Shown piece after piece: positions 1-9,783 of a stretch of DNA of 64,000 bases. The DNA is from Lysobacteraceae bacterium (GTDB lineage Bacteria; Pseudomonadota; Gammaproteobacteria; Xanthomonadales; Rhodanobacteraceae): contig SEHB01000003.1 of NCBI GenBank assembly GCA_004143945.1, positions 62,001 to 126,000 on the forward strand. The letters run 5' to 3'. The notes beneath the pieces are model-generated. The model made no database searches, was not told where the DNA came from, and saw only the letters and a program-made list of their open reading frames with translations. Each line of letters opens with the position of its first letter. The stretch's first letter is position 1. A program made the position numbers and the translations under genes.

Positions 1-356
1 TGCGAGCCGCCGTCGTCGTCGATGCCGCGCACGAGGCCGACGCCGTCGACATGCCCGCTGACGAGATGCCCGCCGAGCCGGTCGGCGAAACGCAGCGCCT
101 TCTCGAGGTTGACTGCATCGCCTTGCTGCAGCGATCCGAGCGTGGTCAGGCGCAAGGTTTCGGCCGAGACGTCGGCGGACCAATGCCTGCCCTCGAGGGC
201 AACGACGGTCAGGCAGGCACCTGCGACCGCGATGCTGTCGCCGATCGCGACATCGGCGAGATCGAGCGTCGCCGCATCGATCACGAGGCGTGCATCCGAG
301 CCCCGCGTTTCGCGCGACTGGATGCGGCCTACGGCCTGGATGATTCCGGTGAACAT
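1..356 (-). CDS. ribE: Riboflavin synthase alpha subunit, N-terminal part (runs off the window)
   Basis: Converts two 6,7-dimethyl-8-ribityllumazine molecules to riboflavin, the last step of the pathway. The protein opens with MFTGIIQAVG, the hallmark start of this family, and continues with the first lumazine-binding barrel, including a GDSIAVAGACLTV-like stretch and an LGGHLVSGHVDGVG stretch near the window edge. Only about 118 residues are present; the C-terminal barrel lies before position 1. It lies downstream of ribD on the same strand, separated by 205 bp filled with palindromic repeats. Identity is secure; completeness cannot be judged. Confidence 0.93.
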   Translation of the reverse strand, partial: MFTGIIQAVGRIQSRETRGSDARLVIDAATLDLADVAIGDSIAVAGACLTVVALEGRHWSADVSAETLRLTTLGSLQQGDAVNLEKALRFADRLGGHLVSGHVDGVGLVRGIDDDGGS

Positions 357-384
357 GGTGCGTCGTCCTCGCCTCGAGCGAACG

Positions 385-525
385 TCAAGAGCTGCCCTCA
401 CCCGCCCCTGCGGGGCACCTTCTCCCGCAAGCGGGAGAAGGGAACTCGTCATGCGCCTTCCGCTTGCGTTGATTCTGCTTCCCCCGCTCGCGGGGGAAGA
501 TGCCGCGCAGCGGCAGAAGGGGGCC
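385..525. repeat. REP-like palindromic cluster between ribD and ribE
   Basis: Three GC-rich palindromes lie in the 205-bp gap. CTTCTCCCGC-AA-GCGGGAGAAG at 419-440 and CTTCCCCCGC-TC-GCGGGGGAAG at 478-499 are near copies of one another, and TGCCGCGCAGCGGCA sits at 500-514. A related CTTCCCC/GGGGAAAG element is at 9749-9772. The pattern resembles repetitive extragenic palindromes. It could stabilise or attenuate the ribD-ribE transcript, but no function is shown by the sequence. Confidence 0.7.
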
Positions 526-561
526 GCTCTTGATCCTGATTTTCCCTGGCCTTGCGAACGC

Positions 562-1698
562 TCAACCAACTGCGTCGCACGGCCGCAGCACCAGCCGCAG
601 GTCCTCTCCGAGTTGGCGCTGTTCGACGAGCCGAAGCCCGAAGCGCGCGGCCATCGTGGCCGGCGACGCCATTGCCAGCAGCGGCCTCGCCGCGTCGCCG
701 AGCAGCACGGGCGCGACGTACAGCAGCAGCTCGTCGACGAGCCCGGCCGCCAACAGCGCGCCACTGAGTGCCGGGCCGGCTTCGACCTGCACCTCGTTCA
801 TGCCGCGCGCCGCGAGCACCTGCAGCACCTGATGCAGATCGAGTCCGTCGGGCCGCGTTTCAACCGCGGCAAGCGCGACTTGCGCGAATCGGTCATCCGG
901 CGCGAGCGCGCCCGGTGCGTGCAGCAGCAAGGTCGGAGCCGTGCCATCGAGCACCTTCGCGCCTTTCGGGGTGCGCAGGCTTCGATCGAGCACGACGCGC
1001 AGCGGCGCAGCGGGCGTGAGGGATGGCGCCCCTGCGCCGGCCGGCGCGACTCGCACCGTCAGCGCGGGATCATCCGCGAGCACCGTGCCGCTGCCGGTCA
1101 GGATCGCGGAGCTGCGTGCGCGCCAGCGCTGCACATCGCCGCGCGCGGCGTCGCCGGTGATCCATTTCGACTCGCCGTTCGCGAGCGCTGTTCGGCCGTC
1201 GAGACTCATCGCGAGTTTCACGCGCAGCCACGGCCGCCCGCGTTCGACACGCGAGAAGAAACCGCGATTGAGTTCGCGCGCGGCCTCGCGCATCAGCCCG
1301 GACTCGACCGCGATGCCTGCGGCGCGCAGTCGATCGATCGCACCGCCTTCGCGCTGGAAAGGATCTTCGGCCGCGATCACCACGCGCGCGACGCCGGCCG
1401 CGACCAGCGCATCCGCGCACGGTGGCGTGCGGCCGTGCAGGCCGCAGGGTTCGAGCGTCACGTAGGCGGTCGCACCGCGCGCGCGCGCGCCGGCGACTTC
1501 AAGCGCGAGCACTTCCGCGTGCGGCTCGCCGGCGCGGCGGTGCCAGCCCTCGCCGACCACCGCGTCGCCGAGCGCGATCACGCAGCCGACGCGCGGATTG
1601 GGCTGCGTGCTCGAGAGGCCTTCGCGCGCGATGCGCAGCGCACGCGCCATCAGCGCGTGGTCGCGTGCCGAGAACGCCGGAGGCTGCCCGGGATTCAT
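562..1698 (-). CDS. ribD: Bifunctional diaminohydroxyphosphoribosylaminopyrimidine deaminase / 5-amino-6-(5-phosphoribosylamino)uracil reductase
   Basis: Performs the second and third steps of riboflavin synthesis: deamination of the pyrimidine, then NADPH-dependent reduction of the ribose. It has 378 residues, the usual size. The N-terminal cytidine-deaminase-type zinc site is intact (H60-A-E62, then P84-C85 and C94). The C-terminal reductase domain carries the MSLDGRTA signature. The ATG at 1698 is chosen because the open frame upstream overlaps nrdR and carries no family sequence before MNPGQPP. It sits 34 bp after nrdR, consistent with a glyA-nrdR-ribD-ribE transcription unit. Confidence 0.95.
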   Translation of the reverse strand: MNPGQPPAFSARDHALMARALRIAREGLSSTQPNPRVGCVIALGDAVVGEGWHRRAGEPHAEVLALEVAGARARGATAYVTLEPCGLHGRTPPCADALVAAGVARVVIAAEDPFQREGGAIDRLRAAGIAVESGLMREAARELNRGFFSRVERGRPWLRVKLAMSLDGRTALANGESKWITGDAARGDVQRWRARSSAILTGSGTVLADDPALTVRVAPAGAGAPSLTPAAPLRVVLDRSLRTPKGAKVLDGTAPTLLLHAPGALAPDDRFAQVALAAVETRPDGLDLHQVLQVLAARGMNEVQVEAGPALSGALLAAGLVDELLLYVAPVLLGDAARPLLAMASPATMAARFGLRLVEQRQLGEDLRLVLRPCDAVG

Positions 1699-1732
1699 GC
1701 GTGCGGGTTCGAACGCGGGGGCGCCGCGCACC

Positions 1733-2248
1733 TCAGCCGCGCGCCTTGCGCGGCGGCTCGCCGAGCAGCGGCAATTGCAACCCTTCGATCGCGGGGAGGT
1801 CGCGCTCGAGGCGCTCGATCTCCTCGCGGAACGCCTGCACGTCTTCGAAGCTGCGGTAGACCGAAGCGAAGCGCACGTAGGCCACATGGTCGAGCTTCTT
1901 GAGCTCGCGCATCACGATCTCGCCGATGCGCAGCGAAGGCACTTCGCGTTCGCCGCTGCGGCGCAGCTCCTCCACGACGACGCGCACCGCGGCGTCGACC
2001 TGCTCGCTGCCGACCGGTCGCTTCTGCAATGCGCGCATGAACCCCGCGCGCAGCTTGCCTTCGTCGAACGGTTCGCGACGCCCGTCGCCCTTGACCACGT
2101 TGGGCAACTTGATCTCGGCCGTCTCGAACGTGTTGAACCGCTCGCCGCAGGCCTCGCACTCGCGCCGCCGCCGGATCGTCGCACCGTCCTCGGAAACGCG
2201 CGAATCGATCACGCGCGTGTCTTCGTGCTGGCAGAAGGGGCAGTGCAT
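1733..2248 (-). CDS. nrdR: Transcriptional repressor NrdR of ribonucleotide reductase genes
   Basis: Zinc-ribbon/ATP-cone repressor that senses ATP/dATP and binds NrdR boxes ahead of nrd genes. It has 171 residues. The N-terminal ribbon cysteines are C3, C6, C31 and C34 (MHCPFC and CEACG), followed by the basic RRRRE segment and an ATP-cone domain from about residue 49 to 139. It lies between glyA and ribD, the arrangement common in proteobacteria. The C-terminus past the ATP cone is a short charged tail. Its own targets are not in the window. Confidence 0.96.
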   Translation of the reverse strand: MHCPFCQHEDTRVIDSRVSEDGATIRRRRECEACGERFNTFETAEIKLPNVVKGDGRREPFDEGKLRAGFMRALQKRPVGSEQVDAAVRVVVEELRRSGEREVPSLRIGEIVMRELKKLDHVAYVRFASVYRSFEDVQAFREEIERLERDLPAIEGLQLPLLGEPPRKARG

Positions 2249-2257
2249 CTTGTTGGC

Positions 2258-2401
2258 GTGATTGGTGATTCGTGATTGGTGGTGGGTGGTGGGTGGACGT
2301 GGGACAGGTGCCTTGTCCCGGCGATCAAAGCACAGTTGATCATCTGCGCCAGTCGATCGGCCGAGCTATGCCGAATCACGAATCACGAATCACCCATCAC
2401 G
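2258..2401. repeat. Inverted short-word repeat (GATTNGTG class) between glyA and nrdR
   Basis: The 158-bp gap contains a left arm (2258-2297) built of repeated GTGATTGGTGATTCG and GGTGGGT words, and a right arm (2373-2401) of repeated AATCACG words ending CACCCATCAC. The arms are complementary in part and enclose about 75 bp, so the transcript could fold into a long imperfect hairpin. A second pair of this class is at 31499-31646. The arms are less GC-rich than the surrounding genes. Confidence 0.75.
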
Positions 2402-2406
2402 GCTCT

Positions 2407-3660
2407 TCAGCCATACACCGGAAACTTCGCGCACTGCGCCGTCACCGAAGAGCGCACGCGCTCGATCACGGCGTCGTCGTTCGGCGCATCGAGTACATCG
2501 CAGATCCACCCGGCGAGGTCGATGCAGTCCTGCTCGCGGTATCCGCGCGTGGTCACGGCGGGCGTCCCGATGCGCAGGCCCGAGGTCACGAACGGCTTTT
2601 GCGGGTCATTCGGCACCGCGTTCTTGTTGACCGTGATGTGCGCCTTGCCGAGCGCGGCTTCGGCGTCCTTGCCGGTAATGCCCTTGCCGATCATGTCGAC
2701 GAGCATCAGGTGGTTCTCGGTGCCGCCCGATACGATGCGGTAGCCGCGCTGCACGATGACCTTCGCCATCGCCCGTGCGTTCTTCACGACCTGCTGCTGG
2801 TAGTCCTTGAAGCCGGGTTCGAGCGCTTCTTTGAACGCGACCGCCTTGGCCGCGATCACGTGCATCAGCGGACCGCCCTGCAGGCCCGGGAACACGATGC
2901 CTTGCAGCTTCTTGACCAGGTCCTCGGATGCGCCCTTCGCGAGCACGATGCCGCCGCGCGGTCCGCGCAGGGTCTTGTGCGTGGTCGACGTCACGACGTG
3001 TGCATGCGGCAGCGGACTCGGATACACGCCCGCGGCGACCAGGCCCGCGACGTGCGCCATGTCGACGAAGAAGATCGCGCCAACCGAATCGGCGATGCGA
3101 CGCATGCGCGCCCAGTCGACGACCTGCGAGTACGCGCTGAAGCCGCCGATCAGCATCTTGGGCTTGTGCTCGTCGGCGAGGCGCTGCACCTCGTCGTAGT
3201 CGATGAAGCCGTTCGCGTCGACGCCGTACTGCACCGCGTTGAACAGCTTGCCGCTGAGGTTGACCTTCGCGCCGTGCGTGAGGTGGCCGCCGTGCGCGAG
3301 GCTCATGCCGAGGATCGTGTCGCCCGGCTGCAGCAGCGCGAAGTACACGGCCTGGTTCGCCTGCGAACCCGAATGCGGCTGCACGTTCGCATAGTCGCAG
3401 TCGAACAGCTGCTTGACGCGCTCGATCGCGAGCGCCTCGGCGACGTCGACGTATTCGCAGCCACCGTAATAGCGCTTGCCCGGATACCCCTCGGCATACT
3501 TGTTCGTGAGTTGGGAGCCCTGCGCCTCGAGCACGCGCGGACTCGCGTAGTTCTCGGACGCGATGAGCTCGACATGGTCCTCCTGGCGCCGCCCCTCGTC
3601 CGCGATCGCCTGGGAGAGTTCGGGATCGTAGCCTTCGATGCGGGCGTCTTTCGGGAACAT
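2407..3660 (-). CDS. glyA: Serine hydroxymethyltransferase
   Basis: PLP enzyme interconverting serine and glycine while charging tetrahydrofolate with a one-carbon unit. It has 417 residues, full length. The PLP-binding lysine is K229 in [13 protein letters not shown], and the N-terminal LIASENYAS and the [15 protein letters not shown] substrate region are intact. It is the first gene of the minus-strand glyA-nrdR-ribD-ribE series. A weak -10-like hexamer lies just upstream, directly abutting a short-word repeat. Confidence 0.98.
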   Translation of the reverse strand: MFPKDARIEGYDPELSQAIADEGRRQEDHVELIASENYASPRVLEAQGSQLTNKYAEGYPGKRYYGGCEYVDVAEALAIERVKQLFDCDYANVQPHSGSQANQAVYFALLQPGDTILGMSLAHGGHLTHGAKVNLSGKLFNAVQYGVDANGFIDYDEVQRLADEHKPKMLIGGFSAYSQVVDWARMRRIADSVGAIFFVDMAHVAGLVAAGVYPSPLPHAHVVTSTTHKTLRGPRGGIVLAKGASEDLVKKLQGIVFPGLQGGPLMHVIAAKAVAFKEALEPGFKDYQQQVVKNARAMAKVIVQRGYRIVSGGTENHLMLVDMIGKGITGKDAEAALGKAHITVNKNAVPNDPQKPFVTSGLRIGTPAVTTRGYREQDCIDLAGWICDVLDAPNDDAVIERVRSSVTAQCAKFPVYG

Positions 3661-3693
3661 GGCGGGAGACCTGCCTCGAGCGGGGGAAGGCGT

Positions 3694-3699
3694 ATTTTA
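3694..3699 (-). promoter_or_regulatory. Possible -10 element for glyA
   Basis: TAAAAT on the minus strand (5 of 6 to TATAAT) lies about 34 bp ahead of the glyA ATG. No good -35 is visible because the GAGGGCT repeat occupies the upstream spacer. Weak evidence. Confidence 0.3.
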
Positions 3700-3700
3700 G

Positions 3701-3729
3701 CCTGAGGGCTGAGGGCAGAGGGCTGAGGC
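3701..3729. repeat. GAGGGCT-class short-word repeat upstream of glyA
   Basis: Tandem words TGAGGGC/AGAGGGC in a single arm, with no inverted partner nearby. The same vocabulary appears in an inverted pair at 53171-53329 and inside purL at 33789-33820. Confidence 0.65.
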
Positions 3730-3926
3730 CGAGTCGCGAGCTCCGGCAGGCCCACGTGCGTGCGCGGCATGACCGAGCCGGCCGCGTGCACTCGAGTGCA
3801 CGCTGCAGCCGCGCGGCGCGTGGCTTGGGCCTAGGCCCTCGCCCCGGCATGAGCGATAATGCGCGGCTGTCCCTCGCCATCCGGCCCCGGCGCGACCTCT
3901 CGCCGCAGCGGCCTTCGGAGTCCGCC

Positions 3927-5588
<1,662 letters not shown>

Positions 5589-5596
5589 GGGAGCGG

Positions 5597-5703
5597 GAAT
5601 TGGGGATTCGGGATAGGGAAAAGACTGAAACACGGAGCACACGAAGAAGACACGCTTGTGAAGCGCATCGACTCCTGCTTGCTTCGTGTGTTTCGTGTTT
5701 CAC
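5597..5703. repeat. Mixed short-word repeat between ettA and pyrF
   Basis: Directly after the ettA stop lies a single GGGATTCGGGATAGGGAA arm (5604-5620). Then follows an inverted pair: GAAACACGGAGCACACGAAG at 5626-5645 and CTTCGTGTGTTTCGTGTTTC at 5682-5701. The pair can form a long imperfect stem and resembles those at 38915-39101 and 57200-57275. The lower GC marks it off from the flanking genes. It may act in 3'-end formation of ettA, but it lacks a U-tract. Confidence 0.75.
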
Positions 5704-5742
5704 GCTTGCCGCTTTGGCCCTGGGGTTGGAAGGAGAGTGCCG

Positions 5743-6567
5743 ATGACGTTCGTGCAGATGCTCGCGCAGGCGAGGCGGCGCAATGATTCGCTGGTCTGCG
5801 TCGGGCTCGATCCGGAGCCCGCGAAGTTTCCGGCGCACCTTGGCGGCGACCCCGATGCGGTATTCGCGTTCTGCCGCGCGATCGTCGATGCGACCGCGGA
5901 CCTTGCCTGCGCGTTCAAGCCGCAGATCGCGCATTTCGCTGCACTCGGTGCCGAGTGCGCACTCCAACGGCTGGTCGCGCACATCCACGAGGCGCATCCC
6001 GGCATGCCGGTGATCCTCGATGCGAAGCGCGGCGACGTCGGCTCCACCGCGGGGCACTACGCGAGCGAGGCCTTCGATCGTTACGGGGCGGACGCGGTGA
6101 CCGTGAATCCCTACCTCGGCCGCGACTCGCTGCAGCCGTTCCTCGACCGCGCCGACAAGGGCGTGGTGATCCTCTGCCGCACCTCCAATCCCGGTGCGCG
6201 CGACCTGCAGGACCTCGATGTCGGCGGCCGGACGCTGTACCAGCACGTCGCCGAAACGGTCGCGCGCGAGTGGAACGCGAACGGCAACTGCGCACTCGTG
6301 GTCGGCGCGACCTGGCCGGCCGAACTCGCGGACGTGCGTGCGCGCGTCGGCGACCTGCCGCTGCTGGTACCCGGTGTCGGCGCGCAGGGCGGCGATGTCG
6401 AGGCGGTCGTGCGCAATGGCTGCACGAGCGACGGAACCGGCCTCATGGTGAGTTCGTCGCGCGCGATCCTGTACGCCGGCGATGGCGAGGATTTCGCCGC
6501 CGCCGCCCGCGCCGCCGCGACGACCCTGCGCGACGACATCAACCGCCACCGCACTCCGCGCCCGTAG
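5743..6567 (+). CDS. pyrF: Orotidine 5'-phosphate decarboxylase (long form)
   Basis: Decarboxylates OMP to UMP, the last step of de novo UMP synthesis. It has 274 residues, matching the longer subfamily rather than the ~240-residue E. coli type. The catalytic motif [10 protein letters not shown] is present (K95 of the Asp-Lys-Asp network), as are VNPYLGRDS and a C-terminal phosphate-binding [10 protein letters not shown]. The ATG at 5743 has an AGGAG site at 5731-5735. It stands alone, flanked on both sides by repeats. pyrB lies far away at 54421. Confidence 0.95.
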   Translation: MTFVQMLAQARRRNDSLVCVGLDPEPAKFPAHLGGDPDAVFAFCRAIVDATADLACAFKPQIAHFAALGAECALQRLVAHIHEAHPGMPVILDAKRGDVGSTAGHYASEAFDRYGADAVTVNPYLGRDSLQPFLDRADKGVVILCRTSNPGARDLQDLDVGGRTLYQHVAETVAREWNANGNCALVVGATWPAELADVRARVGDLPLLVPGVGAQGGDVEAVVRNGCTSDGTGLMVSSSRAILYAGDGEDFAAAARAAATTLRDDINRHRTPRP

Positions 6568-6703
6568 GAGCCCACCCTGTGGGCGATGCGCGCAGGAAAT
6601 CGGCGCCGCACAGGAACCCGTCATCGACGCGATCGCGCACAGGCTGCGCTCCTGCGCGGAGCGAGTGATGGTTTGCGCGGAGCCCACCCTGCGGGCGATC
6701 CGC
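6568..6703. repeat. Two copies of a GAGCCCACCCTG-N-GGGCGAT element downstream of pyrF
   Basis: GAGCCCACCCTGTGGGCGAT (6573-6592) and GAGCCCACCCTGCGGGCGAT (6680-6699) differ at one position, are in the same orientation, and each contains the palindrome CCCACCCTG-N-GGG. Between them are further GCGCACAGG and CTCCTGCGC words. This is a REP-like module filling most of the 240-bp gap before the OPT transporter. Confidence 0.7.
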
Positions 6704-6807
6704 GCCGCACGTGCGCGGTCGCGGCGTGACGCGCGCCGGGCCTTGTGCTTACATTGCATCCGGCCTGCCCCATCGGCAGCCACCTTCTTTCGAACAAGGG
6801 GCAGCCC

Positions 6808-8784
6808 ATGAAGTCCGACCCGGCCGCGACCGCGCCCGTCGCGCAGCTCACCGTACGCGCGGTCATCCTGTCCGTGATCCTCGCGGTCATCCTCGCCGCG
6901 GCGAATGCCTACCTCGGCCTGTTCGCCGGCCTCACGGTCGCGACCGCGATCCCGGCTGCCGTGGTGTCGATGGGCGTGCTGCGCCTGTTCGGCGGCGGCA
7001 CGATCCTCGAGAACAACATCGTGCAGACCGGCGCCTCGGCGGGTTCGTCGATCGCTGCCGGCGTGATCTTCACGATCCCCGCCCTGATCATCCTCGGCTA
7101 CTGGCAGGACTTCCGCTACTCGTGGGTGCTCGCGATCGCGGGCCTCGGCGGTCTGCTCGGCGTGCTGTTCTCGGTGCCGCTGCGCCGCTCGATGATCGTC
7201 GAGGATCCGCTGCCGTTCCCCGAAGGCAAGGCCGCGGCCGAGGTCCTCAAGGCCGGTGAAAACCCGGGTCCGGGCCTCAGGATCCTCGCGTTCTCGGCCG
7301 CGATCGGTGGCGTGCTCAAGGCCGCGGCCGCGAGCGGCATGCGCGTGATCCCGGACACCGCCGCGCACGCGGGCTTCCTCGGCAAGTACCTCGGCTACAT
7401 GGGCACGAACCTGTCCCCCGCGCTGCTCGGCGTCGGCTACATCGTCGGCCTCAACATCGGCATCGTGGTGCTGTCGGGCAGCATCCTGTCCTGGCACATC
7501 GCGATCCCGCTCTATCACATGTTCTTCCTCGACACGGCGCCTGCGCTCGCTTCGAGCATCGCCGGTGCCGACGCCGAAACCATCGCGGGCGCGATCTGGT
7601 CGGCGCGCATCCGCTACCTCGGCGTCGGCGCGATGCTCGTCGGTGGCGTGTGGACCCTGTTCTCGCTGCGCAAGTCGCTGCTGTCGGGCGTCAGGAGCGG
7701 CATCGCGGCCGCGCGCGCGGGTTCGGCTGGCGGCGCGGTCGCGGAGACCGAGCGCGACCTGCCGATGAAGTGGATGCTGATCGCGCTCGCCGCGTTCGTG
7801 GTGCCGCTGCTGCTGCTGTACCAGGCGATCGTCGGCATGTGGCACGTGAGCATCCCGATGGCGATCATCATGATCGTCGCGGGCTTCCTGTTCGTGTCCG
7901 TATCGGCCTACCTCGCCGGCCTCGTCGGCTCGTCGAACAACCCGGTGTCCGGCATCACGATCGCGACGATCCTGTTCGCATCGGTCGTGCTGCTGCTGTT
8001 GCTCGGCGACAGCGGGCGCATGCCGATCGGCCCGGGCGGCGCGCCGCTCGGCGCGGTCGCCGCGATCATGATCGGCGCGGTCGTCTGCTGCGCGGCCGCG
8101 GTCGGCGGCGACAACCTGCAGGACCTCAAGGCCGGTTACCTCGTCGGCGCGACGCCGTGGAAGCAGCAGCTGATGCTCGGCATCGGCGCGTTCTCGTGCG
8201 CGCTGATCATGGCGCCGGTGCTGAACGTGCTGTCGGAAGCCTACGGCATCGGTGCGCCGACCGCCGAACATCCCAACCCGCTGTCGGCGCCGCAGGCGAC
8301 GCTGATGGCGTCGGTCGCCAAAGGCCTGTTCGGCGGCGAGCTGCCGTGGACGATCATCGGCATCGGCGCGGTGATCGGCGCGATCATCATCGCGATCGAC
8401 GAAACGCTCAAGTCCAGGGGCAGCAGCTTCCGCGTGCCGGTGCTGGCCGCGGCGATCGGCATCTACCTGCCGCTGGAACTCATGGTGCCGATCTTCCTCG
8501 GCGGCCTGCTCGCGTACTTCGTCGAGAAGCGCCACGGCATGGTCGGGACGAAGGACGAAGCCGCACGCGACCGCATCCACCGCCCCGGCACGCTGTTCGC
8601 CGCGGGCCTGATCACGGGCGAGGCGCTGATGGGCATCGGCGTCGGCGTCGCGATCTATGCGAGCGGCAATCGCGACGTGCTCGTGCTGCCGGAAGCGTTC
8701 CAGCAGGGCGAGATCGTCGGCCTCGTGGTGCTCGCGATCGTCGGCTGGCTGCTCTATCGCACCGGCGCGCGCGCGAACAGGTAG
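6808..8784 (+). CDS. OPT-family oligopeptide transporter
   Basis: Inner-membrane secondary transporter of the oligopeptide transporter superfamily. Members carry peptides or metal chelates, and the substrate cannot be read from the sequence. It has 658 residues almost entirely of hydrophobic helices (about 14-16), with the N-terminal TVRAVILSVILAVILAAAN segment and GLFAGLTVATAIPAAV, and a second-half VGSSNNPVSGITIATI motif typical of bacterial OPT proteins. The ATG at 6808 follows AAGGGG at 6796-6801. It is convergent with the glycosyltransferase gene, with only 6 bp between stops. No accessory genes adjoin it. Confidence 0.9.
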   Translation: MKSDPAATAPVAQLTVRAVILSVILAVILAAANAYLGLFAGLTVATAIPAAVVSMGVLRLFGGGTILENNIVQTGASAGSSIAAGVIFTIPALIILGYWQDFRYSWVLAIAGLGGLLGVLFSVPLRRSMIVEDPLPFPEGKAAAEVLKAGENPGPGLRILAFSAAIGGVLKAAAASGMRVIPDTAAHAGFLGKYLGYMGTNLSPALLGVGYIVGLNIGIVVLSGSILSWHIAIPLYHMFFLDTAPALASSIAGADAETIAGAIWSARIRYLGVGAMLVGGVWTLFSLRKSLLSGVRSGIAAARAGSAGGAVAETERDLPMKWMLIALAAFVVPLLLLYQAIVGMWHVSIPMAIIMIVAGFLFVSVSAYLAGLVGSSNNPVSGITIATILFASVVLLLLLGDSGRMPIGPGGAPLGAVAAIMIGAVVCCAAAVGGDNLQDLKAGYLVGATPWKQQLMLGIGAFSCALIMAPVLNVLSEAYGIGAPTAEHPNPLSAPQATLMASVAKGLFGGELPWTIIGIGAVIGAIIIAIDETLKSRGSSFRVPVLAAAIGIYLPLELMVPIFLGGLLAYFVEKRHGMVGTKDEAARDRIHRPGTLFAAGLITGEALMGIGVGVAIYASGNRDVLVLPEAFQQGEIVGLVVLAIVGWLLYRTGARANR

Positions 8785-8790
8785 CCGCCT

Positions 8791-9678
8791 TTAGCGCCCG
8801 CCGATCACTGCGCGGAGCGTGCACAGCGCTCCGTGTAGCGCCAGCGCGACGCGCACGAACGCGCGCGCGAACGGATTTTGTGCGGCCGGATCGAACTTGT
8901 TGAACCAGCGCCACATGCCGCGCAGCTTGTGGCGTTCGACGAACAGCCGGCGGTGGCGGCTGGAACCGCCTTGCGCATGCGTCACGCGCAGCGCATGGAC
9001 GATCGCGACCGCGAAGCCCGCGTCGCGCACGCGCCGGCACAGGTCGAGGTCCTCGACATGCAGGAAATACCCCTCGTCGAATCCACCGACACGTTCGAAC
9101 ACCGCGCGTGGCAATGCCATGCAGGCGCCGGACACCGCATCGACGCGTTCGATCGCGGGTCCTTCCTGAATGCGTGCCGGCATTTCCACGCCCTGCAGCG
9201 CGGGCCAGCGCGCCTCATGCCGTGACAGTCCCGACATCGATGCCAGCGCGCGTCGCAACAGCGGGTCGCGACGGCGGTTGCCACGCGCAGGAGGGCCGTC
9301 CGGATCGCAGACGGTGACGCCGAGCAGGCCCAGGCGCGGATCTTCGTGCAGGGCGGTGCGCAGTCGGGCGACCGTATCGGTGCGGATGTCGCAATCGGGA
9401 TTGAGGAACAGCAGCACGTCGCCGCGCGCGATCGCCGCACCGCGGTTGCAGGCGGGGCCGAACCCGATGTTGTCGGCGTTGCGCAGGATGTGCAGCCGCG
9501 GATCCGTCGAAAAGCGCTGCGCAAGGCGTTCGACTTCGCCATCGACCGATGCGTTGTCGACGAGCACGAGCTCCACGGCCGCGCTCGATGCCAGTGCGGC
9601 GTCGATGCAGGGCCCGAGCGCGGGTCCGCTGTCTGCTGCGACGACGACAATGCTCGTGAGTGCGACAGGCTCGGTCAT
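8791..9678 (-). CDS. Glycosyltransferase family 2
   Basis: Probably transfers a sugar (rhamnosyltransferase-like) onto a surface glycan at the cytoplasmic face. It has 295 residues. The GT-A fold begins with SIVVVAADSG. The nucleotide-sugar motif is VLVDNASVDG (D41-N42), followed by NIGFGPACNRG (about 70-80) and the DxD-like FLNPDCD (92-97). The C-terminal GGFDEGYFLHVEDLDLCRR block is the catalytic-base region of WbbL-type enzymes. It is the last gene of the minus-strand module with Wzm/Wzt, which implies a role in building the exported polymer. Donor and linkage are unknown. Confidence 0.9.
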   Translation of the reverse strand: MTEPVALTSIVVVAADSGPALGPCIDAALASSAAVELVLVDNASVDGEVERLAQRFSTDPRLHILRNADNIGFGPACNRGAAIARGDVLLFLNPDCDIRTDTVARLRTALHEDPRLGLLGVTVCDPDGPPARGNRRRDPLLRRALASMSGLSRHEARWPALQGVEMPARIQEGPAIERVDAVSGACMALPRAVFERVGGFDEGYFLHVEDLDLCRRVRDAGFAVAIVHALRVTHAQGGSSRHRRLFVERHKLRGMWRWFNKFDPAAQNPFARAFVRVALALHGALCTLRAVIGGR

Positions 9679-9748
9679 GCGTTTCCTGCGTCTTCACTCG
9701 ATCGACACTGCGGCAAGACGTGCGCGGTCGCAGGCGGGATGAGCTCGC

Positions 9749-9772
9749 CTCTTCCCCTTGGGGGGAAAGGGC
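9749..9772. repeat. Single REP-like palindrome
   Basis: CTCTTCCCCTTGGGGGGAAAGG is an imperfect palindrome in the 105-bp gap between two glycan genes. It is related to the cluster at 385-525. Confidence 0.5.
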
Positions 9773-9783
9773 GGCAACAAGGA

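Larger units (their letters stand above)
3661..3926. other. Divergent intergenic region between glyA and ettA
   Basis: 266 bp with no gene. It holds a possible glyA -10 element, the GAGGGCT repeat at 3701-3729, and GATAAT (3855-3860) on the plus strand, a possible -10 for ettA with no convincing -35. A GGAG stretch at 3917-3920 precedes the ettA ATG. Confidence 0.5.

Noticed and set aside
385-525. FMN riboswitch ahead of ribE
   Set aside because: The gap holds palindromic REP-like units; the conserved RFN element blocks are not visible.
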